A program made the translations under genes and the position numbers. Below, piece after piece: positions 27,170 to 37,085 of a DNA stretch of 64,000 bases; position 1 is the stretch's first letter, and the number at the start of each line of letters is the position of its first letter. The DNA comes from G965220825 sp965220825. GTDB taxonomy: Bacteria; Pseudomonadota; Alphaproteobacteria; UBA828. A model generated the notes under the pieces. The model was not told the origin of the DNA and made no database searches. It worked only from the letters and a program-made list of their open reading frames with translations. Where the stretch lies: assembly GCA_965220825.1 (NCBI GenBank), contig OZ244839.1, positions 1,736,001-1,800,000 on the forward strand, given 5' to 3'.

Positions 27170-30036
27170 AATTGCGCCATGGGCATGAAGACGTAGATAC
27201 CGATCTTGTCGACAGGCAAAGCGGGGACAACGTCATAGCGTAAGCCCCTCGCGTCGCTGGCCTCCCGGACACGGCGGTGATCGGCGAGCAATCGCCGCGC
27301 CTGTTCGTGAGCGATACGCTCGAAGGCGTCTTCCATATCCGGCAAGGCCTCCAGAGCCTGTCGTATCAGATGGGTCTTCTGGCCGTCCGGCATGTTGCGG
27401 CCCGCTTCAAGAGAGAGCAGCGACAATGCGGCATCCTCTGTCAAGAGTTCGCCCGGCTCTCCGCCGCGAACCGCGATGCCGAGACACTCCTCGGCGAGAA
27501 GAGATTTGAGCGGCGAGTACCGGCCGTCCCCGCCACGCCGCTCCACAAGGAGTTGGCTACGCAAGCGGAGCAGGTAGAGCACCGTGCGGGTTTCAACGCC
27601 GGCCGTGAAGATGGCGCCGCTGCGGGCGGCGATATCCGGCGCCGTGTCATCGAGCGCCTGTTCGGCGACAAAGTCGGCAAGCGTCGCGACCAACGGATGT
27701 GCGCGATGGATGTAGGCTGCTCCCTCGGGTGCGGGTTGCGCAAATGCGAGCTTCGCGGAAGCCGTGAGGCCGATGGCCTCGAGGCGGTCCTGCAGTGGCT
27801 TAGGCAAGTGTGCGACCGGTAACCGGCAATAGCCGTTGCGCGCATCGAGGGGTGCCCCCAGCCGTTCCGCCGACCGACGGACGAACCGGGCGACATCCTC
27901 AGGCCCGCCCAGGACGGACACCGCCTTTCGCCATTCGGGCAGCACGTCGTCCGGCGTCAGGCGCCGCTGTGCGAACACGGTGCGCGTCATCCGGCTCTTG
28001 GCGGTTTGCCAGGCGTCATCGACCTCGGCCTCGGTTTCTCCGAAATCGAGCTCTGGCTGAACAGCTGGAGAATGAAGTCCGCCGTGCATCAGCACTGCCT
28101 TCATGATCGCGTCGACGACCTTGTTGTTGTCCGCAGGGAGGGGTACAGAGACGCCGAGTTCCTTGCGGATCTTCTCGGCCTTGCGGAGGATCACGCGCAG
28201 CACGGCTCCATCGACCGGATTGTTCTCCCCATAAAGCATAAGCGCGCGAACGATGCGTGAAGTCTGTCCGAAGCGGTCGGCGCGGCCTTCGCGCTGTTCG
28301 TGGCGGGTGGGATTCCAAGTGAGGTCGTAGTGAACCACCGCATTGAAGTAACTCTGAAGGTTGACGCCTTCGGACAGACAATCGGTGGCGATGAGCACGG
28401 GCGCGACATTCGCGTCGAGATCTGCAAGAGCCTCCACACGTTTTTCCCGCTGATCGGGCGTGAGTTCTCCCGTGATCACAGTGACCTGGGCGTTTCGTCC
28501 CTTGAAGGCGCTCTTCAGTTCACCCCCTAAGTAGTGGGCGGTCGCGATGTAGCGGCAGAAAACCACCGGACGGAACCCGCTCCGCACAAGTTTCCGGACC
28601 TCGGCAACGAGCGTGTCGAGCTTGGGATCGTTTCGAAGACCGCGCAGCGCTTCGGCGCGGGCGATAAGCTCACGCAGCGCCGTGGCGTCCTCGACCTCCT
28701 CGACGGTGCCGGCGGGCACGCTTTCGGAGAGCGTAAGCGAGTCGTCTGCCGCTTCGTCCATCACGGTCTCGCCCGCCTCGCGATCCAGGCCGGCAAGCTT
28801 GTCCCCTTCTGTTTCGCCCTCTGCAGCCTGGAGCCGGGTTCGCAGGGCAAGCGAAGCGGCCGCTGGACTCGACGATGCGCAGCGCAACAGGGCGAGCGCG
28901 GCCCACCAGGACATGCGCTGTTCGAGCCTTGTTCCGCCTTCCGCGCGTCGGACCATGGTTCTCGCATAGGCGAGCACATCCTCGAAGAGTGCGCCCCAAT
29001 CGCCGGTCAATCGGTAGGTCGCTTCTCGGCTCTCGCGCAGTGGAAAGCCCGCATCGTCCTTCCATTCGGCGATGTCGCCGCGCCGGCGCTGCACGAAATG
29101 CAGCGCCAGTTCATCGCGCAGGAGTCGGCGGCTGTCGCCCTCGGGCGTATCGGCCAGCTCCATGAATCTGGGCTCAAGCAGGCCCAACAGGTTGTGGAAA
29201 GCGGTGTCGTCGCCCGAGTGCGGTGTTGCGGTCAGAAACACCATGCTTCGTCGAGGCTCGCTCTCGGCAAGGCCCTTGAGAAGCTGGTAGCGCTGGTGGC
29301 GGGTGTTGGTGTTCGATTGCACGCAGGTGTGCGCTTCGTCAACGATCACGAACTCCGGGCAGGCACGCAAGAAGTCGCTTCGGCGCCGATCAGACTTGAT
29401 GTAGTCGAGCGACACCACCGTAAAGGGATAGACTTCAAACACAGACTCGTCCGGCCGCAGCCCACGTTCGAGACGGGCAGCCGTACCGGTACGGACAACC
29501 TCGGCGTCAATGCTGAACTTCTGCGCCAGCTCCTGTTGCCACTGTTCGCAGAGATGGGGCGGACAGATGACCGCAAGCCGTTCGATCTCACCACGATCGA
29601 GCAGTTCCCGTGCGATGAGGCCTGCCTCGATCGTCTTGCCGATGCCGACATCGTCGGCGACAAGCAGCCGGACGGTGTCCAGTTTAAGAGCCATCAGCAA
29701 GGGCACGAGCTGATAGGCGCGCGGTTCGACATTGAGATTACCGAAGCTCCGAAACGGTCCCGCGCCCGCACGGAGCTTCAGGCGAAGCGCGTCGCGCAGC
29801 AAAAGTGCCGATTCCTGGGAGCCAGGCCGGTCCGGGTCGGGCAGATCGAATGTCGCGTGGACCGGTGCCTCTGGCTCCAGCGGGAGATAGATGAGGGTGG
29901 CGTCGTCCTCCGCGCCGCCAAGCGGCCGGAGCCGCATTAGATCGTTGCGCGTCTCGGGCAGGACCACCCACTCTCGGTGGCGCGCTCGGACCAGGTCTCC
30001 GGGCTTGAACGCGACGGGGATTTCCGCCTCAGCCAT
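27166..30036 (-). CDS. SNF2-family helicase, DISARM DrmD-like
   Basis: A 956-residue superfamily 2 ATPase. The Walker A variant DVGIGKT (about residue 132), the DEAH box (FVIVDEAHTCVQ, about residue 231), SMVFLTATPHSGDD, and motif VI (QREGRADRFGQTSRIVRA, about residue 585) define a SNF2/RapA-like helicase. ATG 30036 is chosen because ATGGCTGA overlaps the stop of the preceding gene and GAGGGAG lies just upstream. The stop overlaps the methylase start, so all three large genes are coupled. DrmD of class 1 DISARM is an SNF2-like helicase of about this size. Confidence 0.87.
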   Translation of the reverse strand: MAEAEIPVAFKPGDLVRARHREWVVLPETRNDLMRLRPLGGAEDDATLIYLPLEPEAPVHATFDLPDPDRPGSQESALLLRDALRLKLRAGAGPFRSFGNLNVEPRAYQLVPLLMALKLDTVRLLVADDVGIGKTIEAGLIARELLDRGEIERLAVICPPHLCEQWQQELAQKFSIDAEVVRTGTAARLERGLRPDESVFEVYPFTVVSLDYIKSDRRRSDFLRACPEFVIVDEAHTCVQSNTNTRHQRYQLLKGLAESEPRRSMVFLTATPHSGDDTAFHNLLGLLEPRFMELADTPEGDSRRLLRDELALHFVQRRRGDIAEWKDDAGFPLRESREATYRLTGDWGALFEDVLAYARTMVRRAEGGTRLEQRMSWWAALALLRCASSSPAAASLALRTRLQAAEGETEGDKLAGLDREAGETVMDEAADDSLTLSESVPAGTVEEVEDATALRELIARAEALRGLRNDPKLDTLVAEVRKLVRSGFRPVVFCRYIATAHYLGGELKSAFKGRNAQVTVITGELTPDQREKRVEALADLDANVAPVLIATDCLSEGVNLQSYFNAVVHYDLTWNPTRHEQREGRADRFGQTSRIVRALMLYGENNPVDGAVLRVILRKAEKIRKELGVSVPLPADNNKVVDAIMKAVLMHGGLHSPAVQPELDFGETEAEVDDAWQTAKSRMTRTVFAQRRLTPDDVLPEWRKAVSVLGGPEDVARFVRRSAERLGAPLDARNGYCRLPVAHLPKPLQDRLEAIGLTASAKLAFAQPAPEGAAYIHRAHPLVATLADFVAEQALDDTAPDIAARSGAIFTAGVETRTVLYLLRLRSQLLVERRGGDGRYSPLKSLLAEECLGIAVRGGEPGELLTEDAALSLLSLEAGRNMPDGQKTHLIRQALEALPDMEDAFERIAHEQARRLLADHRRVREASDARGLRYDVVPALPVDKIGIYVFMPMAQL

Positions 30037-33000
30037 TCGCTCCCTCATTCTCGGCGTTCTTTGGTGACGCACCGGGCCCGAACACCCAGGCGTAATTGGC
30101 AGCAATAGCCGGCCAGGACGATCGATCGGCAGGGAACCGCACCACGGTGTAGCCGGCATCGGTCAGGCGGCGGTCGATGGCCTCGTCGGCGCTCTCACGA
30201 CGCGTCGACTCATGATGCGGACCGTCGACGTAAATCAATGCCTGCGACGCGGCGTAGGCGAAATCGGGCCGTGCTGCATAGACTTCGAGATAGGGTTGTG
30301 CCCGGTCGGGCAGTCGATAGCCGCCGGACTCAATGAATGTCAGCCATTCCTTCTCCAGAGAGGACGTTGAGGCGTTGTGCAATTCCTCATGGCTGTCGCC
30401 GGCTGCCATCTCGTGATCGAGATGCTGGCGCTCGGCGCGGGTCAACCGGCACAACAGGTCGAGCATGTCTGGATCCTGCCGGTCGATGTGCGGGTGATCG
30501 GGTTGGTTGTAGTAGCTGAGCAGGCAGCGGTAACATCCCGCTTCGCAGTCGTCGTCGCGATTGACAAGGTCATCGGGTCCCGACCAGCTCCCCGACAGCG
30601 ACCTGTAGTGGCAAACCTCGAGGGCCTTGCGGGCGATTCGGGAGAGTGCATCGGAATCGCCGGCGAGACGGGTGAGCACGCCCGCGCCGCCTTCGGCGGC
30701 CTCGTAGAGCAGAATCGCATTTAGGTCGTCTCGATCAGGCAGCGGCTCGGCGGCGAGTTCCGCTTCCTCCAACTGGAACTCCTGCTCGATGCCGCGCTTG
30801 AGGGCGTACTGTAGTGAAACCATGGCTTTTTCCGACATCTGGATTGTGGGCCGGAGTACAAGGACGTTACGGGTGTCCTCCACGAAGGGAGTGATACGTT
30901 CGACCGTCTTGCCTTCGCGTACCTTATCGTCCTCAGCATCAGTGGGCGCCTGCGAGTCCTTGGTCCATTCGCCGGTGTTGGGATCGACGCTGAAGCCATA
31001 GACCGTCTTCTCCTGGCGGCGGCGCCAGCCGAGATTGATTCGCCACAGCGTCGCGGCGGGACCGTAGCGCAGTTCCAGCAGGGTCTCGCCGCTTCCCACA
31101 ACCGCAATCGCCTCAACCCGTGGCCTGCCATTCTCTTCGCTGAAGCGAAGAGTCGTGACCATCTCGTATCCTTGGCGCTGGCGTTCTTCCTCGTCCGAGG
31201 TAATGCGGTTCGCGCGCTGGGTGGACACCTGTTCGATTCGGTACAGATTCAGTATCGAGCGGCCGCCTTCGAGGCTCCGACCGCAACTGACGCAGCGCTC
31301 AGACTCCTTTTGGTCACCAAAGTGCCCATAGCCGCATGCCGGGCAGATGCGGGCTGCCTGCACCGGGAGTTTGGCCGATGCGGTCACCACGGTCTCGTCA
31401 CGCACGGAGAGAATGGCGCGACGCACGCGATAGGTGCTGCCCTCGTGATAGATTATGGATTGGGGGCCGAACTCGGTGAGCCCCAGAAAACGGGGTCGGC
31501 TCAGGAACGAATCTCGGGCCACCCTCTCGCGGCGGCCAGGGACGAAGGCCATCAATGGCAGGCGCGGGAAGTTGTACCCGGGGAGAAAGCCCTCGGCCGC
31601 CAGATAGCGGTAGGTGTAAAAGTCGGAATTCATAGTGGGCCGGGTGTCGAGAAGCAGGTTCTGTTGGGTGAAGGCTTCGTCGTAGCGCGCCTTGGCTTCC
31701 CGACGCTCCTGTTCGGTCGCCGCAGCGTTGTTGACGACATTGTTCGCGAACTTCATCTGACTCGCGGTCGCACGGAAGAGCGAGCGCCAACGACCGAAAG
31801 CGTCGTCGAAGCGGCGTCGCGCGGACTGCATCGCGCCAGGCAGCCACGTGTCCGTGTACCAAGGCGCCGTTTGCCCCGACAGGTCTGATGCGAGCGTCGC
31901 GAGGATGCGGCCTGCGCGCCTTTGCGCTTCGGGCACCGCCTGCGTGGAGCCGGTCTGCTCAGCAATCTCGTCGTGCAGGGGCAGTGTGTCGGGCCTTTCC
32001 CGGTCGAGAACGTCTCGCACCGAGGAGCCGAGCTTGACGCCCGTTTCCGCGAGCCAGACCGCCTGCAAATGGCTTCGGACCAGGTCTTCGTTCGCGAGGT
32101 CGATGTTGGGTGGATTGACGACACCCGCCACCATGCGGGCCGGATTGGCAAAGAAGTACTGGTCGTGCGGCGACTTGGCCGCGCAATAGGTAATGACGAG
32201 CGCCGGCTGGCCGCTGCGCCCGGCACGGCCGCTTCGCTGGGCATAGTTCGCGGGGGTTGGCGGCACGTTCCGCATGTAGACCGTGTTCAGTGTGGCGATA
32301 TCGACGCCAAGCTCCATGGTAGGCGAGCAGAAGAGAATGGGGAGTCCAGCTGGCTCCACCTTGCCGTTGACAACGCGTTCGCCCGACAGGCCCTTGCGGA
32401 AGCGGCGCTCTCGTTCTTGGCGGACTTCGGCATCGACCTGAGCCGTGTGCTCGCGCGCTTCTAATTGGTGGAGAAGGCGGTCCTCGCTGGAGAGGAGAGC
32501 GGCCACATTCTCGTAGAGGTTTCGGAAAAACTCATTGACCGAACCGCTCCCGCCGCCAGCCGCTTCGGAAAGGCGCCATTGGAGCACCGAGCTGTCGATG
32601 CGGTAACCGATCCGGTCGCCGTCGAGCTCCGTGGGTTCCACATAACCGTAAGCGGTGAGCACGCCCAGGATGTCGTCCACGATGGCGTTGTAGGCGTTCT
32701 CGTCGAACTTCTGCGGATAGGCAGGATTGTTCTGTCCCCAGAATGCTTGCGACTTGAGTCTGCGTCCGAATCCGGACCGATGGGAGACATGCACCATTCG
32801 GTAGTCAGGGCGATGGGTGCGACCGCCCGGCCTAGGAATCATGAAGGCATGGGAAAACAGGCTCTCGTCCTCCGAGAGGCCCCAGGGCTCCTTCAGCTCG
32901 TTGAAGCTCCGATTGCGTATCTGCTCTTGGAAGTTCGGGTCGAGGTAGATCGTTTTTATACACAGCGCCCTGCGCATTCGCTCCAGTAATTCACAAACGA

Positions 33001-35308
33001 TCTCAAACCGGCGCACCGGCGCGACCGAACCAAGAAGGGGATGACGCCCCCGCCATTCTTCCTCGTCCTCACAACAGACCATAAGATCCCGGTACCCGAT
33101 CTCAAGCAACTGCAACTGCTCGAGATTCGGGTTCGTGATTCGCCACCCTCGTCGCAAATCGAAATATAGGCGGTAACCGAGCACATCGCGTAGCGCCTTC
33201 AGCGTGTTCTGTGCCTTGATGCCTTTAGCGGTCGGATTTGCTGCGTAGTCGGTCGCATCAAGGTGCAAATGGTCGAGCACTTTTTGGGTGAGAACTTCGT
33301 CGGTCAGAATACCACCGCCTTCATGTTGAATGGCAGCGAGCAGCGCACCTCGCAACAACAGAATCTGAATAAAGTCGTTGAAATGGCCCGCCTGAAGACT
33401 CGCGTCCTGACGATTGTCGGTGAACGCGAGAAGCTTCTTGGTACGCTCGTCGAGCTCTGTGCCGATGAGGTGCTTCAGCGAAGACAGCGCGAGCACAGTG
33501 GTCGCGGAGCTTCGGCCCTCACTTGACAGGCCGGAAAGCTTGGAGAGGTCGCTCCGAACGTTGCCGTCATAGTGGGCGTCGCAGTCGGGGTTCAGGCAGA
33601 AGCGAAACGATCCCGGGATGAACCACGTGGGCAATCCGTCTGCTGTGACGCTGCCCGACGTGCTCACCCGCACACTGACGGGGCGGTAGCGGCCAAAATG
33701 GGACCTGAGCCGGAGCGCATCGCCGTGGAACTCCAGCCATTCCTCCGGGTATTGGCTTTCGGCATGCGCGGGGTCGAACATGCCGTCGGGGTCAGGCATG
33801 AGGTAGCCGAACTGGAGGTCTTCGTCATCGTTCGCTCGTTCGGATAGGTCGCGGGGTTCGAATACTTCAGGCTGCTTGCCTGCCACCCGCGCCCAGACCG
33901 GAAAGTACTCCTGCCCGCAAGCCCGGCAGAAGCAGAGTGAGTAGAGACGTCGACTACGGTCTCCTGGCTTGAACTGCTGGCCGTGCAGGGTCAGATACCG
34001 TTTTCCCGGTGCTTCGAGCGTCGAGTAAGCGTTCCAAGCGCCACTGATGAACTGGTGAAGACGGAACGCAAAGAAGCTCTGACCCCGCTCGCTCTGGCTC
34101 CGATGGGCAGCCAGCAGAAATCGTGCGAGGTAGTCGCGGCAAAGTTCGGGGCCCAGACCGCTGTCTTGCGCGAGGGCATCGGAGGCCTCGTGAATGGTGA
34201 GGGGCCGCGAAATGCGTTCGAGCTCGCCGTCGTGCTCTTCAATGCCCAGGTTACTCTCGACCCAAGCCGCGACAGGGTGTGTCGAGAGTTCAGCGTGAGT
34301 GAGAGTTTCCGTCACGCTCCGTTCGATAGCGTCGCGTAGATCGATCCCTGTTGTTCTCACTTCGCGGCGGGTCACGCGCCGAAGCGTCTCCGAAATGACA
34401 TTTCCGGGTACGACGGTGGAGCCGAAAAGCCGGCTGGCGATGCGCGCGACGACGATGTCCCGATCATCGGACGACCCCTCAGATGCCATCGTTGCCGACG
34501 TTCCGATGCAAAGAAGTTTCTCGTTGAATCGTTCGCGCACGCGGCGGACCAGCATGGCGACATCGGCACCCTGTCGCCCGCGATAAGTGTGCAGCTCGTC
34601 AAGCACGAGGAAACGGAGTCCATCAGCATGCTGACGTACGGCTTTGTCGGTCTCCTGAAACCGCGTCATTATCAGTTCGAGCATGACGTAATTGGTTAAC
34701 AGTATGTCGGGGGGACTCTTTGCGATGCGCTCACGTTCGTCCTGCGTTTCCTGCCCAGTGTAGCGGGCGAACGTGACCGGCTCCTTTCCCTCACCGTAGC
34801 CAAGGCGCAAATACCTCTCCAGTTCTTCGCTTTGACTGTTGCATAGCGCGTTCATGGGATAGACGACTATCGCGGTGATTCCCGAGCACGATTCGCCTGC
34901 ACGTTTGCGCTTCAGCACATCGTCGACGATAGGAATGAAGTAGCCGAGTGATTTTCCGGAGCCAGTGCCAGTCGTCAGAACGTAGCTTTCCTCGCGCCGA
35001 GCGATCGCAATTGCGTCTGTCTGATGCCGATGCAGTAGAAGGCGCTCGCCAAAGGCATCATTGACGTTCTTGAGTCGAAATATCTTCGCGCATTCCGCGT
35101 CGAGCGTTCCGTCATCTACAAGGTCGTCGATCCATGCGCCCGGCTCGAAGTTCGGATTCAATTGGATGAGCGGAGCCGGCCAGAAGTGGCCTTCGGCGTA
35201 GGCGGCATTGACGTTGCGGTAGATGTCGTCGGCCCGGATCTTGGTGAAGCTTCTGGAAAACTTCTCATACTCGGCGACGAGTTCATCGCGAAAGGCAAAT
35301 ACGTCCAT
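30029..35308 (-). CDS. giant DEAD/DUF1998 helicase with C-terminal Vsr/DUF559-like nuclease (DrmA-DrmB-like fusion)
   Basis: A 1759-residue protein. The N-terminal helicase has a Walker A (TGTGSGKS, about residue 113), LVLDELHTYRG (about residue 237) and motif VI (QRSGRAGRSGQ, about residue 1026). Cysteine pairs suggest zinc ribbons at about residue 459 (CFCRACGQ) and 1333 (CPACG...CVSCG). Around residue 1593, CEAGCYRCLLSYYNQ with EGGAG upstream matches the DUF1998 region of DrmB. The final 100 residues (RPDF, then IYVDGPHHES, then DAGYTVVRF, from about residue 1680) look like a Vsr/DUF559 endonuclease fold. In known class 1 DISARM the helicase and DUF1998 proteins are separate genes. Coupled to AbiEii upstream and DrmD downstream. 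Confidence 0.85.
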   Translation of the reverse strand: MDVFAFRDELVAEYEKFSRSFTKIRADDIYRNVNAAYAEGHFWPAPLIQLNPNFEPGAWIDDLVDDGTLDAECAKIFRLKNVNDAFGERLLLHRHQTDAIAIARREESYVLTTGTGSGKSLGYFIPIVDDVLKRKRAGESCSGITAIVVYPMNALCNSQSEELERYLRLGYGEGKEPVTFARYTGQETQDERERIAKSPPDILLTNYVMLELIMTRFQETDKAVRQHADGLRFLVLDELHTYRGRQGADVAMLVRRVRERFNEKLLCIGTSATMASEGSSDDRDIVVARIASRLFGSTVVPGNVISETLRRVTRREVRTTGIDLRDAIERSVTETLTHAELSTHPVAAWVESNLGIEEHDGELERISRPLTIHEASDALAQDSGLGPELCRDYLARFLLAAHRSQSERGQSFFAFRLHQFISGAWNAYSTLEAPGKRYLTLHGQQFKPGDRSRRLYSLCFCRACGQEYFPVWARVAGKQPEVFEPRDLSERANDDEDLQFGYLMPDPDGMFDPAHAESQYPEEWLEFHGDALRLRSHFGRYRPVSVRVSTSGSVTADGLPTWFIPGSFRFCLNPDCDAHYDGNVRSDLSKLSGLSSEGRSSATTVLALSSLKHLIGTELDERTKKLLAFTDNRQDASLQAGHFNDFIQILLLRGALLAAIQHEGGGILTDEVLTQKVLDHLHLDATDYAANPTAKGIKAQNTLKALRDVLGYRLYFDLRRGWRITNPNLEQLQLLEIGYRDLMVCCEDEEEWRGRHPLLGSVAPVRRFEIVCELLERMRRALCIKTIYLDPNFQEQIRNRSFNELKEPWGLSEDESLFSHAFMIPRPGGRTHRPDYRMVHVSHRSGFGRRLKSQAFWGQNNPAYPQKFDENAYNAIVDDILGVLTAYGYVEPTELDGDRIGYRIDSSVLQWRLSEAAGGGSGSVNEFFRNLYENVAALLSSEDRLLHQLEAREHTAQVDAEVRQERERRFRKGLSGERVVNGKVEPAGLPILFCSPTMELGVDIATLNTVYMRNVPPTPANYAQRSGRAGRSGQPALVITYCAAKSPHDQYFFANPARMVAGVVNPPNIDLANEDLVRSHLQAVWLAETGVKLGSSVRDVLDRERPDTLPLHDEIAEQTGSTQAVPEAQRRAGRILATLASDLSGQTAPWYTDTWLPGAMQSARRRFDDAFGRWRSLFRATASQMKFANNVVNNAAATEQERREAKARYDEAFTQQNLLLDTRPTMNSDFYTYRYLAAEGFLPGYNFPRLPLMAFVPGRRERVARDSFLSRPRFLGLTEFGPQSIIYHEGSTYRVRRAILSVRDETVVTASAKLPVQAARICPACGYGHFGDQKESERCVSCGRSLEGGRSILNLYRIEQVSTQRANRITSDEEERQRQGYEMVTTLRFSEENGRPRVEAIAVVGSGETLLELRYGPAATLWRINLGWRRRQEKTVYGFSVDPNTGEWTKDSQAPTDAEDDKVREGKTVERITPFVEDTRNVLVLRPTIQMSEKAMVSLQYALKRGIEQEFQLEEAELAAEPLPDRDDLNAILLYEAAEGGAGVLTRLAGDSDALSRIARKALEVCHYRSLSGSWSGPDDLVNRDDDCEAGCYRCLLSYYNQPDHPHIDRQDPDMLDLLCRLTRAERQHLDHEMAAGDSHEELHNASTSSLEKEWLTFIESGGYRLPDRAQPYLEVYAARPDFAYAASQALIYVDGPHHESTRRESADEAIDRRLTDAGYTVVRFPADRSSWPAIAANYAWVFGPGASPKNAENEGANG

Positions 35309-36339
35309 CAGTCGTCCCTCGGCTGAGCGGTGTTAGCACGTACCTCGATTGCGGCGCACCGCTCCATCAGCGCGTCGAATGGCTCGTCTTCATCGAACAG
35401 CATGCCGTCGGCCAGCATGCTCGCGTAGTCATTGGCGAGTAGCGCATGTGCAGCGCCAGAGGGAACAAGTTGCAGTTCGCCGGAGACTGCCGCCTCGTAA
35501 TCGATCCGGTTGCCGTGGGCGTCGTTCTCGACGAAGAAAATCGCCTTGTGCCGTGCAACCGAGCGCGCAAGCGCCCTGTCGACCATGGCGTTCGCCGCGA
35601 CACCGGCCTCGTCGAGACATGCGAGATCGTGCCAGTGCCTGGACTGGCGCTCGCCGCGGCCTTGTTCCCGGCGGCAGAAGACATGCATCGCGGTCGCCTT
35701 TTCCCAGAATGTCCGTTCCGCCAGCATGACGGTGGGGTGGGCTTGGGGAAACGTCAGCTCAGGAAGAGAGGACGCAGCATCGCACATAACCGGCCGCTTC
35801 ACGTGGGGCTCGCCGGTCGACCGGGCACCGAACTCGACGATGACTTTGGGGCGAACGAAACCGGTCTCCTCGAACAGCGGCTCGTAGGCGACGCAGAGCC
35901 GATCCGCATCCGCGCTTACCTGTGCTACGAAGCCGGCGCGGGCCAACTCTTCCGCGACGATGGGGCAGGCCTCGTCCCGGACCCATTCGGCAAGACGGGC
36001 GCGAATGGCGCGCGTCCAGCGCTTCTCTTGGCTCCGCGTCGGTGGAAGCGCCTCTTCGCCGGCACCGGAAACTAGATCCGGCGCGAAGGCACGGATGTCG
36101 TAGGTGACGTCGACATCTTCGGAAAAGCGTCGGATCGCTCGCCACGCCTTCGACAGCGACGTGCCGCCCTTGAAGGTCAGGTGCCCAGCGAACGGGGCGT
36201 TGAACAGCACGCCAAGCGTTGAGACGACCCAGATATCCTTCTCCAGCAGATGCGGCTTGTGGCCACCACTTCGCTCGGCTACTTCAAGAGCGTCGCGCCT
36301 GTCGTCGGGCGAAAGGTCCTGGAAACGCAGTTCAGCCAT
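35308..36339 (-). CDS. AbiEii-type nucleotidyltransferase toxin
   Basis: A 343-residue protein of the AbiEii/AbiGii family, toxins of type IV toxin-antitoxin pairs that use a nucleotidyltransferase fold. The fold's two motifs are plain: FKGGTSLSKAW (about residues 58-68) and RRFSEDVDVTYD (about residues 72-83). ATG 36339 is chosen because ATGGCTGA overlaps the stop of the preceding AbiEi-like gene. Its stop overlaps the start of the giant helicase gene by one base, which places the toxin in the same transcript as the defence helicases. Confidence 0.88.
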   Translation of the reverse strand: MAELRFQDLSPDDRRDALEVAERSGGHKPHLLEKDIWVVSTLGVLFNAPFAGHLTFKGGTSLSKAWRAIRRFSEDVDVTYDIRAFAPDLVSGAGEEALPPTRSQEKRWTRAIRARLAEWVRDEACPIVAEELARAGFVAQVSADADRLCVAYEPLFEETGFVRPKVIVEFGARSTGEPHVKRPVMCDAASSLPELTFPQAHPTVMLAERTFWEKATAMHVFCRREQGRGERQSRHWHDLACLDEAGVAANAMVDRALARSVARHKAIFFVENDAHGNRIDYEAAVSGELQLVPSGAAHALLANDYASMLADGMLFDEDEPFDALMERCAAIEVRANTAQPRDD

Positions 36340-36928
36340 GCGCAAGGCGCGCGCTCAACGGCTCCGCCATCCAGATAGGCATCACCGCCCGGGCGGCCGC
36401 CAGCTCTTCCCGGTCTGCCTCGGAAAGCGTCGGCAGAACCGCGTCCAGACCGTCCTCGACCTCTGCGGGACCTAGCCATGACAGGGCGCGGATGGCTTGG
36501 CCCGCCTTGCTGTGTGGCGCCGACAGTTGCCAGCGGGGTGCATGGCGCAACTCGACCATGGAGGAGCCGAAGTGCAGCCTTCGGCTGGGGCCGGAAGTGA
36601 GATAGACCATACGAACCGGATTCTGCATGGTCAGGCCGAGGCAGTTGGCCGCTGCCCCGCCGCACGGCACGATGGTTTCGCCCCACATGCTCGACAGCGC
36701 GGCGATCACTTTGGCGATTCGGGGCGCTCGAAGGCCGAACCTGGTCTCGATCGGGCGCATGTAGACGCCATGGCAAATCCGCATGAGACGGCCAGAGCGC
36801 GCGAGACGCCACAGCGCCTGGTCGACGGCAGCACGCTTGCCGAGATGCAGCAGGGCGGCCGGACAGACCGGTGTCGCTTCCGGCAGGGCCTCGACATGCT
36901 CCATAATGCGCTTGGGAAGGCCGCGCAT
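36332..36928 (-). CDS. AbiEi-type (DUF6088-like) antitoxin/regulator
   Basis: A 198-residue protein, first gene of the operon. Residues about 25-60 form a winged-helix segment (AAVDQALWRLARSGRLMRICHGVYMRP), the DNA-binding N-terminus of AbiEi antitoxins, followed by the family's C-terminal domain (GGAAANCLGLT, then VYLTSGPSRRLHFG). AbiEi proteins repress their own promoter; the AT-rich 150 bases upstream are the natural target. Being first, its repression could control the whole defence operon. Confidence 0.83.
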   Translation of the reverse strand: MRGLPKRIMEHVEALPEATPVCPAALLHLGKRAAVDQALWRLARSGRLMRICHGVYMRPIETRFGLRAPRIAKVIAALSSMWGETIVPCGGAAANCLGLTMQNPVRMVYLTSGPSRRLHFGSSMVELRHAPRWQLSAPHSKAGQAIRALSWLGPAEVEDGLDAVLPTLSEADREELAAARAVMPIWMAEPLSARLAHG

Positions 36929-37078
36929 GTCTGCTTCTCACGCTCAGTTCGTCAGATATTTGATGTCTATACTATCTTGATTCACGTTTGGAGAAAATCA
37001 ATTCCGATCCCGCACGCGGGACTATTGATGGTGCATCGCATACGTCGCGCCGGTGCGCGGCTCACGGGGAAGGTTGCT
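36929..37078 (-). promoter_or_regulatory. AT-rich promoter region of the defence operon
   Basis: This gap is markedly richer in A/T than its surroundings (TTGATT, TATAGA and AAATAT occur on the coding strand at about 36955-37000). I cannot fix one -35/-10 pair with good spacing. It is the only sizeable non-coding stretch before the five overlapping genes, so the operon promoter should be here. Confidence 0.35.
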
Positions 37079-37085
37079 CTACCTG

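Noticed and set aside
22859..35308. BREX system
   Set aside because: The methylase resembles PglX, but no PglZ, BrxC, BrxA or BrxB gene is present.
22859..35308. Type I restriction-modification locus
   Set aside because: No HsdS specificity gene and two large helicases instead of one HsdR; the layout fits DISARM better.
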